Assembly: GCA_965206125.1 (NCBI GenBank)
Contig: CBDBIN010000037.1
Span: 1-64,000, forward strand
Origin: CAXWPM01 sp965206125
Lineage (GTDB): Bacteria; Acidobacteriota; Terriglobia; 20CM-2-55-15
Reading direction: 5' to 3'
DNA: 64,000 nucleotides
In this document: positions 34,580 to 43,232 of the stretch, one piece after another
Layout of the letters: every line of letters begins with the position of its first letter
Position numbering within the stretch: position 1 is the first letter of the stretch
The notes under the pieces: model-generated
Database searches by the model: none
The model's input: only the letters and a program-made list of their open reading frames with translations
Told to the model about the DNA's origin: nothing
Program-made: the position numbers and the translations under genes

Positions 34580-36793
34580 TCCCATGAGCTCCGGGAGCGC
34601 CCCTTCCCACAGACGTTCCAGTTCGTTGATATCCATGTCCATGGCCACTGCCCCTTCATACTCCACGACAAGGCGGTCGCCACCGACGCTGCCGATGTCG
34701 TGGGCCCTGAGCCCGAACTCCGTGGCCCTCGATACGACCGTATCTGCACTCTTCGTGCTCACCAGCACTCGCGTCGGAAACTCTCCGAACAGGTCCGTGC
34801 AGACCTCCATGCTCGACGGCGTGCGCACCTGGGCACCCGTGGCAGGCCGCCGCTGCGCCCCGAAGCAGCACTCCGCCAGGGCGACGGCAAATCCACCTTC
34901 GCTCAGATCGTGGGCCGACTCGAGGAACCGGTCGGCGATCAAACCCGAGATCAGGTTATGGAGCGCCCGCTCCTCTTCCAGGTCGATGTCGGTCCTTCGT
35001 GAGTGCGGCTCGATCAGAAGAATCCGGTGGCCCGCTTCCTTGAAGGCCGCGCTCATCGCCGTATCGACATCGTCCAGCAGCCCGACCATCCCGATGACCG
35101 GTGTCGGGAAAATATCTTCGTCGAAGGTCTCGTTGTAGAAGCTGACGTTGCCTCCAGTCACCGGAGTCCCGAAGGCCTCGCAGGCCTCCCTCATTCCATC
35201 GACGACCTCGCTGAACTGCCACATGACCTCGGGGTGCTCGGGATTGCCGAAGTTCAGACAGTTCGTAACGGCCACCGGCCGGCCGCCCGAGCAGATGACG
35301 TTGCGGCACGCCTCGGCCACAGCCTGTCGAGCGCCCTCTCTTGGATCGCGCGCCACGTGCACGGCGGGACCGTCCAGAACCATCGCCAGGGCCTTGGACG
35401 TTCCCTTGAGCCGAATCACAGCGGCATCGGAACCGGGACCGACCACAGTGTTCGACTGCACCATGTGATCGTACTGTTCCCATATCCATCGCCGGCTCGA
35501 CAGGTTCGGCGAATTGAGCGCTCGTCGGAGCAGATCGGCGTAATCGACCGATCCCGGGTTGGAGTCCGCCTGCCGAAATGCCTCCATGGTGGACGCGGGC
35601 GATCCGTCCAGAAAGCTGTAGCGTGTCAGCCAGCCGTCCACGCGCGGCTTGGAGGGCGAAACGATCGGACGGTTGTAGAGCGGTGCGTCGTCGGCCAGGG
35701 GGCCGTTGGGAACCTCGGCAAACGTTTCACCGGACTGGCGGACGCGGAGGAGGCCGTCACCGGTGACCTCACCGACCTCGACCGCGTCGAGCCCCCACTT
35801 GTGGAAGACAGCCAACAGCTCAGCGGTGCTTTCCCTTTCCGAAACGAGAAGCATTCGCTCCTGCGATTCGCTGAGCATGATCTCGTACGGGGTCATGCCG
35901 GTCTCACGCTGCGGCACCTGGTCGAGATCCAGCTCCACGCCGGTACCGCCCCGAGCGCCCATCTCGCAGCTCGAGCAGGTCAGTCCGGCTGCGCCCATGT
36001 CCTGAATACCGACGACAAGGCCCTTTTCCATCGCCTCAAGGCAGGCTTCCAGCAGCAGCTTCTCCACGAACGGATCGCCGATCTGTACGTTGGGACGCTT
36101 GGCACCGGCGTCCTCGCCGAAGCCGGCCGATGCCATCGTCGCGCCATGGATCCCGTCCCGGCCTGTCTTCGCGCCGACGTAGATGACCGGATTGCCGACC
36201 CCGGTGGCCTTCCCGAAGAAGATCTTGTCCTTTTCGAAGATCCCCAGCGCGAAAGCGTTGACGAGGGGGTTCTGCGAGTAGCAATCGGAGAAGTAGACTT
36301 CGCCGCCGACGGTAGGCACGCCAAAGCAGTTTCCGTAGTGGGCTATCCCTCCGACGATCCCTTCCATGATCCGTCGATTGTCCGCCTCCTCGAGAGGACC
36401 GAATCGCAGGCTGTTCATGGTCGCGATCGGACGCGCGCCCATCGTGAAGATGTCGCGCAGGATGCCGCCGACGCCCGTGGCCGCTCCCTGGAAAGGCTCG
36501 ATAAACGAAGGATGGTTGTGAGATTCGATCTTGAACGCAACCGCGAGACCGTCGCCGATGTCGATGATGCCAGCGTTCTCTCCGGGGCCCTGCAGGACGA
36601 CGGTCCCCTCGGTGGGCAGCCGTTTCAGGTGGACTCGCGAGCTCTTGTAGCTGCAGTGCTCGCTCCACATCACGCTGAAGATGCCCAGCTCGGTCTCGTT
36701 CGGATCCCGACCGAGGATCTCGACGATCTTCCGGTATTCGTCGCCCGTCAGGTTGTGTTGTTCAAGAACTTCGTCGGTGATGCTGCTGGACAT
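34571..36793 (-). CDS. purL: Phosphoribosylformylglycinamidine synthase, large subunit
   Basis: Small-type PurL that works with PurS and PurQ to make FGAM. About 740 residues from MSSSITDEVLEQHNL at 36793 (an ATG at 36838 would add an alanine-rich tail). Motifs include FSVMWSEHCSYKSSR, GPGENAGIIDIGDGLAVAFK, ESHNHPSFIEPFQGAATGVG and VGGEVYFSDCY. The C-terminal repeat carries AVTNCLNFGNPEHPEVMWQ and HDLSEGGFAVALAEC. The last codons lie in an inverted repeat. Confidence 0.96.
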   Translation of the reverse strand: MSSSITDEVLEQHNLTGDEYRKIVEILGRDPNETELGIFSVMWSEHCSYKSSRVHLKRLPTEGTVVLQGPGENAGIIDIGDGLAVAFKIESHNHPSFIEPFQGAATGVGGILRDIFTMGARPIATMNSLRFGPLEEADNRRIMEGIVGGIAHYGNCFGVPTVGGEVYFSDCYSQNPLVNAFALGIFEKDKIFFGKATGVGNPVIYVGAKTGRDGIHGATMASAGFGEDAGAKRPNVQIGDPFVEKLLLEACLEAMEKGLVVGIQDMGAAGLTCSSCEMGARGGTGVELDLDQVPQRETGMTPYEIMLSESQERMLLVSERESTAELLAVFHKWGLDAVEVGEVTGDGLLRVRQSGETFAEVPNGPLADDAPLYNRPIVSPSKPRVDGWLTRYSFLDGSPASTMEAFRQADSNPGSVDYADLLRRALNSPNLSSRRWIWEQYDHMVQSNTVVGPGSDAAVIRLKGTSKALAMVLDGPAVHVARDPREGARQAVAEACRNVICSGGRPVAVTNCLNFGNPEHPEVMWQFSEVVDGMREACEAFGTPVTGGNVSFYNETFDEDIFPTPVIGMVGLLDDVDTAMSAAFKEAGHRILLIEPHSRRTDIDLEEERALHNLISGLIADRFLESAHDLSEGGFAVALAECCFGAQRRPATGAQVRTPSSMEVCTDLFGEFPTRVLVSTKSADTVVSRATEFGLRAHDIGSVGGDRLVVEYEGAVAMDMDINELERLWEGALPELMGGG

Positions 36794-36837
36794 ACGTTTC
36801 GTGGCGGCGGACTTCGCCGCTGCGGCTTCGGCGGTCA

Positions 36838-36862
36838 CAGACTGTCACAGACCGCCGCTACA
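36838..36862. repeat. REP-like element between purQ and purL
   Basis: CACAGACTGTCACAGACCGCC followed by GCTACAG: the right half of the dispersed type-1 motif (GACCGCCGCTACAG), as at 13.56 kb. Confidence 0.45.
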
Positions 36863-36865
36863 GCA

Positions 36866-37561
36866 TTAGACCCTCGACAGCGCGTTCACCATCGATTCAA
36901 AAATCAATCGTCCGTCTTCGCTTCCCAGGATGGCCTCGAACGAACGGTCCGGGTGGGGCATCATCCCGAGAACGTTGCGGCCTTCGTTGACGATTCCGGC
37001 AATGTTTGAGACCGAACCGTTCGGGTTCGCCTCCGCGGTCGGTTCGCCTGTGGCGTCGACATAGCGAAACGCGATCCGGTCGCCGTCTTCGAGCTTCGCG
37101 AGCGTTTCTTCATCCGCCGCATAGTTGCCGTCGCCGTGGCCGATCGGGATGTAGAGCAACCGACCCTTATCAATACCGGAGGTGAAGGGTGTGGCCGACG
37201 TTTCTGTCCGAAGGTTGAGGTAGCGACAGACATACCGAGTTCCGGCGTTCTTCATGAGCGCACCCGGCAGCATGCCCGATTCGGTCAGCATCTGGAAGCC
37301 GTTACATATGCCGATCACGAGGCCCCCGCCCTGGGCAAACTCCCGCACCGAGCGCATGATCGGGGAGAATTTTGCGATGGCTCCGGCGCGCAGGTAATCC
37401 CCGTAGGAGAAGCCTCCGGGCAAGACCAGGGCGTCAAACCCGTCGACCCCAGTCTCCTGATGCCAAATAAACTCGACGGGCTTGCCCGTAACGGTCTGGA
37501 TTGCGTAGTAGCAATCGTGATCGCAGTAGGCACCGGGAAAGACGACGACTCCGAACTTCAT
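36866..37561 (-). CDS. purQ: Phosphoribosylformylglycinamidine synthase, glutaminase subunit
   Basis: Class I glutamine amidotransferase that feeds ammonia to PurL. The 231 residues show KFGVVVFPGAYCDHDCYYA, LPGGFSYGDYLRAGA, the nucleophile in VIGICNGFQMLTESG, and the His/Glu pair in GMMPHPDRSFE. It lies between purS and purL, in the expected order. Confidence 0.97.
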   Translation of the reverse strand: MKFGVVVFPGAYCDHDCYYAIQTVTGKPVEFIWHQETGVDGFDALVLPGGFSYGDYLRAGAIAKFSPIMRSVREFAQGGGLVIGICNGFQMLTESGMLPGALMKNAGTRYVCRYLNLRTETSATPFTSGIDKGRLLYIPIGHGDGNYAADEETLAKLEDGDRIAFRYVDATGEPTAEANPNGSVSNIAGIVNEGRNVLGMMPHPDRSFEAILGSEDGRLIFESMVNALSRV

Positions 37562-37568
37562 GCTAGTG

Positions 37569-37611
37569 AATAATTACTGACGACTGTTAACTGACAACTG
37601 AATACTGACAA
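37569..37611. repeat. ACTGACAACTGA-type minisatellite
   Basis: AATTACTGACGACTGTTAAC and the following TGACAACTGAATACTGACAA are degenerate 8-9 bp repeats between purS and purQ. They have no coding potential. Similar microrepeats occur near 13.67 and 34.5 kb. Confidence 0.55.
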
Positions 37612-37622
37612 CCATCTCCCCA

Positions 37623-37865
37623 CTACTCCCACACAATCCGGTAGCTCTCGATCACCGGGTTGGCGAGCACGTCTCTGGCCAGGCGCTCGACGAGCGCTTC
37701 GCGGTCCGCCTCCCCGAGGTCGTCGCCGACCTCGACGTCGAAGTACTTCCCCTGCCGGACGTCCGTGACCCCGGATATTCCGGCCGACTCCAGGTTTCTC
37801 TGTATCGTGATGCCCTGCGGATCGAGCACCGTGGGCTTCAACGTCACTATTACCTTTGCGTTCAT
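37623..37865 (-). CDS. purS: Phosphoribosylformylglycinamidine synthase subunit PurS
   Basis: The 80-residue bridging subunit of the PurLQS complex. It starts MNAKVIVTLKPTVLDPQG, the family opening, and contains VRQGKYFDVEVGDD and the ending ANPVIESYRIVWE. Its ATG overlaps the purB stop (ATGA), indicating coupled translation. The presence of purS explains the small PurL form here. Confidence 0.95.
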   Translation of the reverse strand: MNAKVIVTLKPTVLDPQGITIQRNLESAGISGVTDVRQGKYFDVEVGDDLGEADREALVERLARDVLANPVIESYRIVWE

Positions 37866-39163
37866 CCCTTCTCCCCGAACACCCGGTCGAATACCCGGTC
37901 GACGTTTGATTCGAGCTTCGCCGAATCGAACACGCGGTCGATGTCCCCCGCTCCCAGGTGTGCCTGGATATCGGCATCCGCCAGGACCGCTTCCTTGAAC
38001 CCGACGTCGTCGTCCCAGACCCGCGTGGCGTTTCGCTGGACCCACAGATAGGCGTCCTCACGCGTGACGCCGTGCTCGACCAATTCCAGCAACAACTGAC
38101 CCGAGTAGACCAGGCCGTGCATCATGCCCAGGTTCTCCCGCATCCTCTCCGGGTAGACCACGAGACGGTCCACGAGGGTTGCCGTTCGGTCCAGCAGATA
38201 GTCCAGGACGATTGTCGAGTCCGGGAAGATGATCCGTTCGACCGAAGAATGCGAGATATCGCGCTCGTGCCAGAGTGCCACGTTCTCCATGGCGGCGACG
38301 ACATTGCTCCGGAGCAGGCGCGCCAGCCCCGATATCTGCTCCGATGTGATCGGATTGCGCTTGTGCGGCATGGCCGAGGAACCTTTCTGGGATGACGAGA
38401 AGTATTCCTGCGCCTCCCGGACTTCCGTCCTCTGGAGGTGCCGCACCTCGACGGCAATCTTCTCGAGGGTCGCGCCGATCAGGCCGATCGTCGAGATGTA
38501 GTGGGCGTGCCGGTCCCGTTGCACTACCTGTGAAGAGGCCGGAGCGGCCTTGAGGCCGAGTCGCTCCATGACCTTCTCTTCAATGTCCGGCGACAGGTGC
38601 GCAAACGAACCGACCGCGCCGCTCAGCTTGCCCACCCGCATCCCTTCGCCGGCGTCTTCCAGCCGGCGCCGGTGGCGCCGGACCTCGTCGTACCAGATCG
38701 CCAGTTTGTGGCCGAACATGATGGGCTCAGCATGGATGCCGTGCGTCCGGCCCACCATCATCGTGGTCTTGAACTCGTGTGCCCGCCGGTCGAGGACCTC
38801 GAGAAGCCGGTCGACACCTTCGATGAGGATCCTCGAAGCTTCCTTGACCTGCAGAGCGAGGGCCGTGTCGAGGACATCCGAAGAGGTCAAGCCATAGTGG
38901 AAGTAGCGAGCCGAAGTCCCGACGTGCTCGGCGACAACAGTCGTGAAGGCGATGACATCGTGACGGACCTCCGCTTCGATTTCTTCGATGCGTTCGACTG
39001 AGAAGTTCGCCCGCTGTCGGATCTCCTCGGCGGCATCGGGCGGCACGACGCCTTCGGCTTCGAGCACGGTCGTCGCCGCCAGTTCGACGGCAAGCCACTG
39101 CCGGTACTTGTTTTCTTCTTGCCAGATTCGGCCCATCTCGGGCCGCGTATAGCGGGGAATCAC
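37862..39163 (-). CDS. purB: Adenylosuccinate lyase
   Basis: Cleaves SAICAR and adenylosuccinate. The 433 residues show IPRYTRPEMGRIWQEENKY at the start, YGLTSSDVLDTALALQ, the histidine region MVGRTHGIHAEPI, and the signature loop GSSAMPHKRNPITSEQ with the catalytic serine. It is the first pur gene of the run, 12 bp after the MBL-fold gene. Confidence 0.97.
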   Translation of the reverse strand: MIPRYTRPEMGRIWQEENKYRQWLAVELAATTVLEAEGVVPPDAAEEIRQRANFSVERIEEIEAEVRHDVIAFTTVVAEHVGTSARYFHYGLTSSDVLDTALALQVKEASRILIEGVDRLLEVLDRRAHEFKTTMMVGRTHGIHAEPIMFGHKLAIWYDEVRRHRRRLEDAGEGMRVGKLSGAVGSFAHLSPDIEEKVMERLGLKAAPASSQVVQRDRHAHYISTIGLIGATLEKIAVEVRHLQRTEVREAQEYFSSSQKGSSAMPHKRNPITSEQISGLARLLRSNVVAAMENVALWHERDISHSSVERIIFPDSTIVLDYLLDRTATLVDRLVVYPERMRENLGMMHGLVYSGQLLLELVEHGVTREDAYLWVQRNATRVWDDDVGFKEAVLADADIQAHLGAGDIDRVFDSAKLESNVDRVFDRVFGEKG

Positions 39164-39175
39164 TCTCTATTGTAC

Positions 39176-39964
39176 CTAACCCAGCTCAATCGGTGTGCTC
39201 GGTTCATCCTGACGAGCCAGTGACACGGTGTCCGCATCGAGGCCCCGTGCTTCGAGCGCGGCCCGGGCCTCGAGTCGTGCGATCTCCGGGTGGTTGTTCT
39301 TCGAGCTCAAGTGGGCCAACACGACGTGAGCGGCTCCGCCGTCGTATGACCCGCCGAGAAAACGGCCCACCGCAGCGTTCGACAGGTGGCCGTATCGGCT
39401 CGTAAGCCTCTCCTTCAGGCTCCAGGGATACGGCCCCATCCGGAGCATGTCCAGGTCATGGTTCGACTCCAGGATCAGGACATCGCTCCCGGCGGCCGAG
39501 GTCGCCACGTCGTCTGGAATCCATCCAAGGTCGGTCAACTGGGTCACCTTGATGCCGCGGTAGCGGATGGAAAACGCTACCGGTTGCTCACTATCGTGGG
39601 GCACGCTGAACGCGTCCACCTCGACGTCGCCAATGGCAAAGCTGCGGCCGGGGACGATCGGCACGATCGCCGAACCGTTCGTTTCGAAGGTCTCGGCACG
39701 GCTTTTGTCGATAGTCCCGCACGACAAGAACGCCTCGATCGAGGCGTTCTTGAGCATGACCGGCAGTCCCCCGATGTGATCGGTGTGCTCGTGCGTAATC
39801 AACACGGCATCGAGGCTGTCAGGGTCCTCCCCGATGGCCCGCATGCGCTTCTGGATCGTCCGCCGGCTGAGACCACAGTCTATCAGCAACCGGACTGTTC
39901 CAGCCCGGACGAAGGTGGCATTACCGCGGCTGCCGCTGCCGAGAACCGAAACACGTATGGACAT
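39176..39964 (-). CDS. Metallo-beta-lactamase-fold hydrolase (YycJ/WalJ-like)
   Basis: About 262 residues from MSIRVSVLGSGSRGNATFV at 39964, the YycJ-family opening. Metal ligands: LITHEHTDHIGG (HxHxDH), FSVPHDSEQP, and ILESNHDLDML; AHLSSKNN ends the core. Relatives act on nucleic acids or affect the cell wall regulator WalK; the role here is unknown. An ATG at 40075 would add a basic extension unlike the family. Its close spacing to purB suggests it heads the pur transcript. Confidence 0.85.
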   Translation of the reverse strand: MSIRVSVLGSGSRGNATFVRAGTVRLLIDCGLSRRTIQKRMRAIGEDPDSLDAVLITHEHTDHIGGLPVMLKNASIEAFLSCGTIDKSRAETFETNGSAIVPIVPGRSFAIGDVEVDAFSVPHDSEQPVAFSIRYRGIKVTQLTDLGWIPDDVATSAAGSDVLILESNHDLDMLRMGPYPWSLKERLTSRYGHLSNAAVGRFLGGSYDGGAAHVVLAHLSSKNNHPEIARLEARAALEARGLDADTVSLARQDEPSTPIELG

Positions 39965-40134
39965 TGTCGAAAAAAGGAGACAGGGCGCTCCGCGCACCTT
40001 CCCGGGATGCGCCGGAACGAGGGCGGGTGCAGAACGTCTGCCCCGCCGGATGAGTATCGGTACACCCGAGGACAAGTCGGGGGAACTTGTGGATATTTTT
40101 TCGCCTCCCGGGCAAGTATCGGTACAATGGATTC

Positions 40135-40671
40135 ATGCGTTGGAAACCCGCCATCTTCTTTGCCGCGGTAGGCTTAGTGGCCGTGGCCGTGATCCTGAAC
40201 ACCGAGCCGCCGATCGGCGTCGGTTCCCAGGCTCCGGACTTCGAGCTCAAGGACGGCGATGGGGAAATCGTTCGCTTGAGCGACTTCCGGGGCAAGCTCG
40301 TGTTCTTGAACTTCTGGGCCACCTGGTGCAAGCCGTGCATCGAAGAGATGCCGGACATGATGACGATGAACAAGGCTTTTGAGGGCAAGCCGTTCCAGAT
40401 GCTCGCCGTCAGCGCCGACACGCAGTGGAGCGCCGTGGAAGACTTCTACGAGAAGTACGAGCTCGACCTTCCGACCCTGCACGATCCGGCCCAGCAGATC
40501 GCCCGCGGCCGCTACAAGGTGACCGGTTACCCGGAAACCTTCCTGATCGACGGCAACGGCTACATTATCAGCAAGCATTGGGTCGAAGCCTGGAGCAGCC
40601 CCCAGTGGATGTCCCAGATGGAACGGCTGATCGAGGAACGGGCCTTGGCGACCGACGCCACCAGCGATTAG
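40135..40671 (+). CDS. Membrane-anchored TlpA/ResA-like thiol-disulfide oxidoreductase
   Basis: The 178 residues begin MRWKPAIFFAAVGLVAVAVI, a signal anchor, and continue with GSQAPDFELKDGDGEIVRLS, the active site FWATWCKPCIEEMPD and GYPETFLIDGNG (cis-Pro region). It probably reduces disulfides in the periplasm, for example for cytochrome c maturation. TACAAT ends 6 bases before the ATG, so a leaderless transcript is possible. A 12-bp direct repeat AGTATCGGTACA at 40053 and 40115 overlaps that hexamer. Confidence 0.87.
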   Translation: MRWKPAIFFAAVGLVAVAVILNTEPPIGVGSQAPDFELKDGDGEIVRLSDFRGKLVFLNFWATWCKPCIEEMPDMMTMNKAFEGKPFQMLAVSADTQWSAVEDFYEKYELDLPTLHDPAQQIARGRYKVTGYPETFLIDGNGYIISKHWVEAWSSPQWMSQMERLIEERALATDATSD

Positions 40672-41753
40672 TGGACGATCCGTCCGAAACTTCCGCACCG
40701 CCATCATTCTTCGACCTCACACGGGCCGAATTGTCCGAGGGTCTGGACCGCAGCTTTCGCGCAACTCAACTCTTCGAAGCCGTCTACCGGCACTGGATCG
40801 ACGATCTGGATCTGGTCACGAACCTGCCCAGGCCGTTGCGCGCATCGCTCAAAAGCCGTGTCGACATCAGACCAAGCCCGGTCGCCCGCAGGTTCGAGGC
40901 CGAAGACGGCACCCGACGCTACCTGATACAACTCGCTGACAGGGAACTGGCCGAAGCCGTCTTCATACCGGACGGAGCGCGAAACACCATCTGCGTGTCG
41001 TCCCAGGTGGGGTGCGCGCTGGCTTGCCAGTTCTGCCTGACCGGCCAACTCGGCTTCAGCCGCCATTTGACAGCTGGCGAGATCGTCTCCCAGGTGATCG
41101 TCGCCCAGCGTGACAACGTCAGTCCCGACCTCAGAGACCACTTCAACATCGTCCTGATGGGGATGGGGGAGCCCCTCCACAACTACGACAACGTGATGAA
41201 AGCGCTGGGGATATTGCACGACGCGGCCGGGCTCAACATGTCGATGTCTCGGATCACGCTGTCGACGGCAGGCCTGGTTCCCGAGATCGCTCGGCTGGCC
41301 GCAGAGCCGCTGATCCCCAACCTTGCGATCTCGCTGACCGGAGCGACCGACGAGAAGCGCGACCGGCTGATGCCGATCAACCGGACCTACCCCATCGCCG
41401 ACCTGGTGGGAGCCCTTCGCCGGTTCCCTCTCAAGCTGCGGCAACGCATCACCCTGGAGTACGTCCTGCTGGCCGATACCACCGACTCGGGCGACGACGC
41501 ACTCGCTCTGGCACGGATCGCCGCAAGTATCGACGCCAAGGTCAACCTGATCCCGCTGAACGAATCTCCCGACCTGGTCTTCAGGAGGCCGAATGAGGCC
41601 GTCGTCGCGCGGTTTCAGGGGATTCTGCGTCAGCGTGGCGTCGATGCCTTCATCCGAAAGAGCCGCGGAGACGACATCTCGGCGGCGTGCGGCCAGTTGA
41701 AGAAAAAGTGGGCGGATCAGCCTGAAATCGACCTCGAGGCGCTAAGGCTGTAG
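40671..41753 (+). CDS. rlmN: Dual-specificity RNA methyltransferase RlmN
   Basis: Radical SAM enzyme that makes 2-methyladenosine in 23S rRNA (A2503) and tRNA. From GTG at 40671, overlapping the upstream stop, it is 360 residues. The cluster motif is CALACQFC (CxxxCxxC); GMGEPLHNYDNVMKAL and RITLSTAGLVPEI follow, and SRGDDISAACGQLK holds the catalytic C-terminal cysteine. The start is set by family length (FFDLTRAELSEGL opens the domain). Confidence 0.95.
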   Translation: MDDPSETSAPPSFFDLTRAELSEGLDRSFRATQLFEAVYRHWIDDLDLVTNLPRPLRASLKSRVDIRPSPVARRFEAEDGTRRYLIQLADRELAEAVFIPDGARNTICVSSQVGCALACQFCLTGQLGFSRHLTAGEIVSQVIVAQRDNVSPDLRDHFNIVLMGMGEPLHNYDNVMKALGILHDAAGLNMSMSRITLSTAGLVPEIARLAAEPLIPNLAISLTGATDEKRDRLMPINRTYPIADLVGALRRFPLKLRQRITLEYVLLADTTDSGDDALALARIAASIDAKVNLIPLNESPDLVFRRPNEAVVARFQGILRQRGVDAFIRKSRGDDISAACGQLKKKWADQPEIDLEALRL

Positions 41754-41806
41754 CGGTGGTCTACTGACCGCCGACTTTCTTTTTCGGCGCTCATAGAGCG
41801 CCGCTC
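41751..41806. repeat. Bipartite REP/BIME-like element
   Basis: Hairpin 1 GGTGGTCTACTGACCGCC and hairpin 2 GGCGCTCATAGAGCGCC in tandem, starting CTGTAGC: the same two-hairpin design as one unit of the 99-bp array at 6.8-7.2 kb. It lies between convergent rlmN and the hydrolase gene. Confidence 0.75.
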
Positions 41807-41815
41807 AAGAAGAAC

Positions 41816-42901
41816 TTAGAAGTACGTATCTTTTAGCCAGCGGAGGATTTCGTCGATAGTCTCCCCTGCCGCCAACCATGCACCGGTCCCCTCGAACTCC
41901 GGGCGAACGACCGTGATCCGGGAAGCGCCGGTGACATAGGCACGGATACTCGAACCGACCTCCTCGTCGGGAACGATCAACTGGGCCATACGGGGAGTGA
42001 AAGCACGCGCCGTGCCGGCCAGCTCTAACGCTTCGGCAAGGTTTGGGTTGATTGCAACGACCGTACCCACCTCCGGAAAGCGCCCGCCGGCGATCAACGC
42101 CAGGTTGGCGCCGACGTCCGCGCCGATCACCGCAATGCGGTTGGAGTCCAGTCTGGCATGCGACTGCAGCCAGTTCAGCGCGGGTTCGATGTCCTGCGGG
42201 AACCCCCGGGAGTCGGTTCGCCACTCTTGCTGCGGCGTAATCGCTTCCATGTTGCGAGTCGTGCTGAGGCCATGGCCCCGTAGGTCGATGGCCATCACGG
42301 CCCAGCCCTCGGCCAGGAGCCTTTCTTCGAGATCCTCCCAGACCACCCTGCTCTCGCCGAAACCGTGGAGCAGCAGAGCGGCCGGAATCGGGGCCGGGAG
42401 GTTCTCGGGCATCTCAAACGATCCATAGATCCGCACCCGGTCGAAGGTTTCCACGACCGGATCGTCTTCATCCTGGCCAAGGGCGTCGGCGGCAGGGATG
42501 ATGGTCATGTTGAGTTCGAAGTTCAGGACGTTGTCCTGTCGATCCAGAAATCCGCTGACGATCTTCGTTTCGGAAGACTCGCCGCGAAACTCGGCATGGA
42601 TTTCGTAATCGATCGTAGGCGGCAGCCCGAAGATCGAATACAACCCCTCCCGGTCGGTTGGGAGCGTCCGGATGACGTTGTCTTCCATGTTGCGGACAAA
42701 CACCCGGGCGTCCGCGATCCCCTGTCCTCTCAAATCGCGAACGACACCGCGTACGGTCTTCGGGCGCGGCGGCGGCTGCGCGGCCGCGGGAATGGTGGTC
42801 CATCCGAGGGCCAGAACCAGCAGACCGAGTCTGCTAGCGGCCTTCAGGTTCGAGGAGTATCGTAAAGTCCACACGTTCTTCTGCGAAGATCTCAAACTCA
42901 C
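41816..42901 (-). CDS. Exported alpha/beta-hydrolase-fold protein with N-terminal regulatory domain, probably inactive
   Basis: The 361 residues hold a signal-like segment (LGLLVLALGWTTIPAAAQ), a carboxypeptidase-regulatory-like beta-sandwich (VRGVVRDLRGQGIADARVFV), then a dienelactone-hydrolase-like fold: AALLLHGFGESRVVWEDL and AVMAIDLRGHGLS. The nucleophile elbow reads IGADVGAN, with Asp where Ser is normal, and the expected final GxGHG reads EGTGAW, so two of three catalytic residues are missing. The ATG at 42901 overlaps the upstream gene by 68 bp; a GTG at 42874 is possible. Confidence 0.7.
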   Translation of the reverse strand: MSLRSSQKNVWTLRYSSNLKAASRLGLLVLALGWTTIPAAAQPPPRPKTVRGVVRDLRGQGIADARVFVRNMEDNVIRTLPTDREGLYSIFGLPPTIDYEIHAEFRGESSETKIVSGFLDRQDNVLNFELNMTIIPAADALGQDEDDPVVETFDRVRIYGSFEMPENLPAPIPAALLLHGFGESRVVWEDLEERLLAEGWAVMAIDLRGHGLSTTRNMEAITPQQEWRTDSRGFPQDIEPALNWLQSHARLDSNRIAVIGADVGANLALIAGGRFPEVGTVVAINPNLAEALELAGTARAFTPRMAQLIVPDEEVGSSIRAYVTGASRITVVRPEFEGTGAWLAAGETIDEILRWLKDTYF

Positions 42902-43214
42902 GTCGATTGACCTTGAAGTGATCAGCGCGAACCGTGACCTCCCATCGGGACGGGCCGGGAGGCAGCCGGAACGCGAATTCGCCCTGGCGGTTGCTGAAGG
43001 CCCGCTGGCGGGTGTCGTCTCTCCTATCCTCCTCGATGTCGATTCGCATCACTTCGACCTCGGCACCGCCCAGCGAGAACCCCTGATTGGTGAATACCGT
43101 CCCTTTCGCCAGGGCATAACCCTCTTGCCCGGCACCCCGGAGCCCACCGGAGGCGGGCACGCCCACCGTCAGGAGGGCAAAAATCACCGTCAGGATGAGG
43201 ACAACTTGGCGCAC
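42834..43214 (-). CDS. Exported carboxypeptidase-regulatory-like protein
   Basis: A 126-residue protein with a signal peptide (VVLILTVIFALLTVGVPASG) followed by one beta-sandwich domain: AKGTVFTNQGFSLGGAEVEV, FSNRQGEFAFRLPPGPSRW and VTVRADHF. It resembles the Ig-like regulatory domain at the start of the downstream hydrolase, so the two may form an extracytoplasmic pair. Function unknown. Confidence 0.65.
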   Translation of the reverse strand: MRQVVLILTVIFALLTVGVPASGGLRGAGQEGYALAKGTVFTNQGFSLGGAEVEVMRIDIEEDRRDDTRQRAFSNRQGEFAFRLPPGPSRWEVTVRADHFKVNRREFEIFAEERVDFTILLEPEGR

Positions 43215-43232
43215 CGCACGCGGCCTCTTACC

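Noticed and set aside
35003..37009. A 668-codon plus-strand open frame opposite purL
   Set aside because: purL on the other strand has every family motif; long antisense frames are expected in GC-rich genes. The same applies to the 741-codon frame opposite topA (46125-48350).
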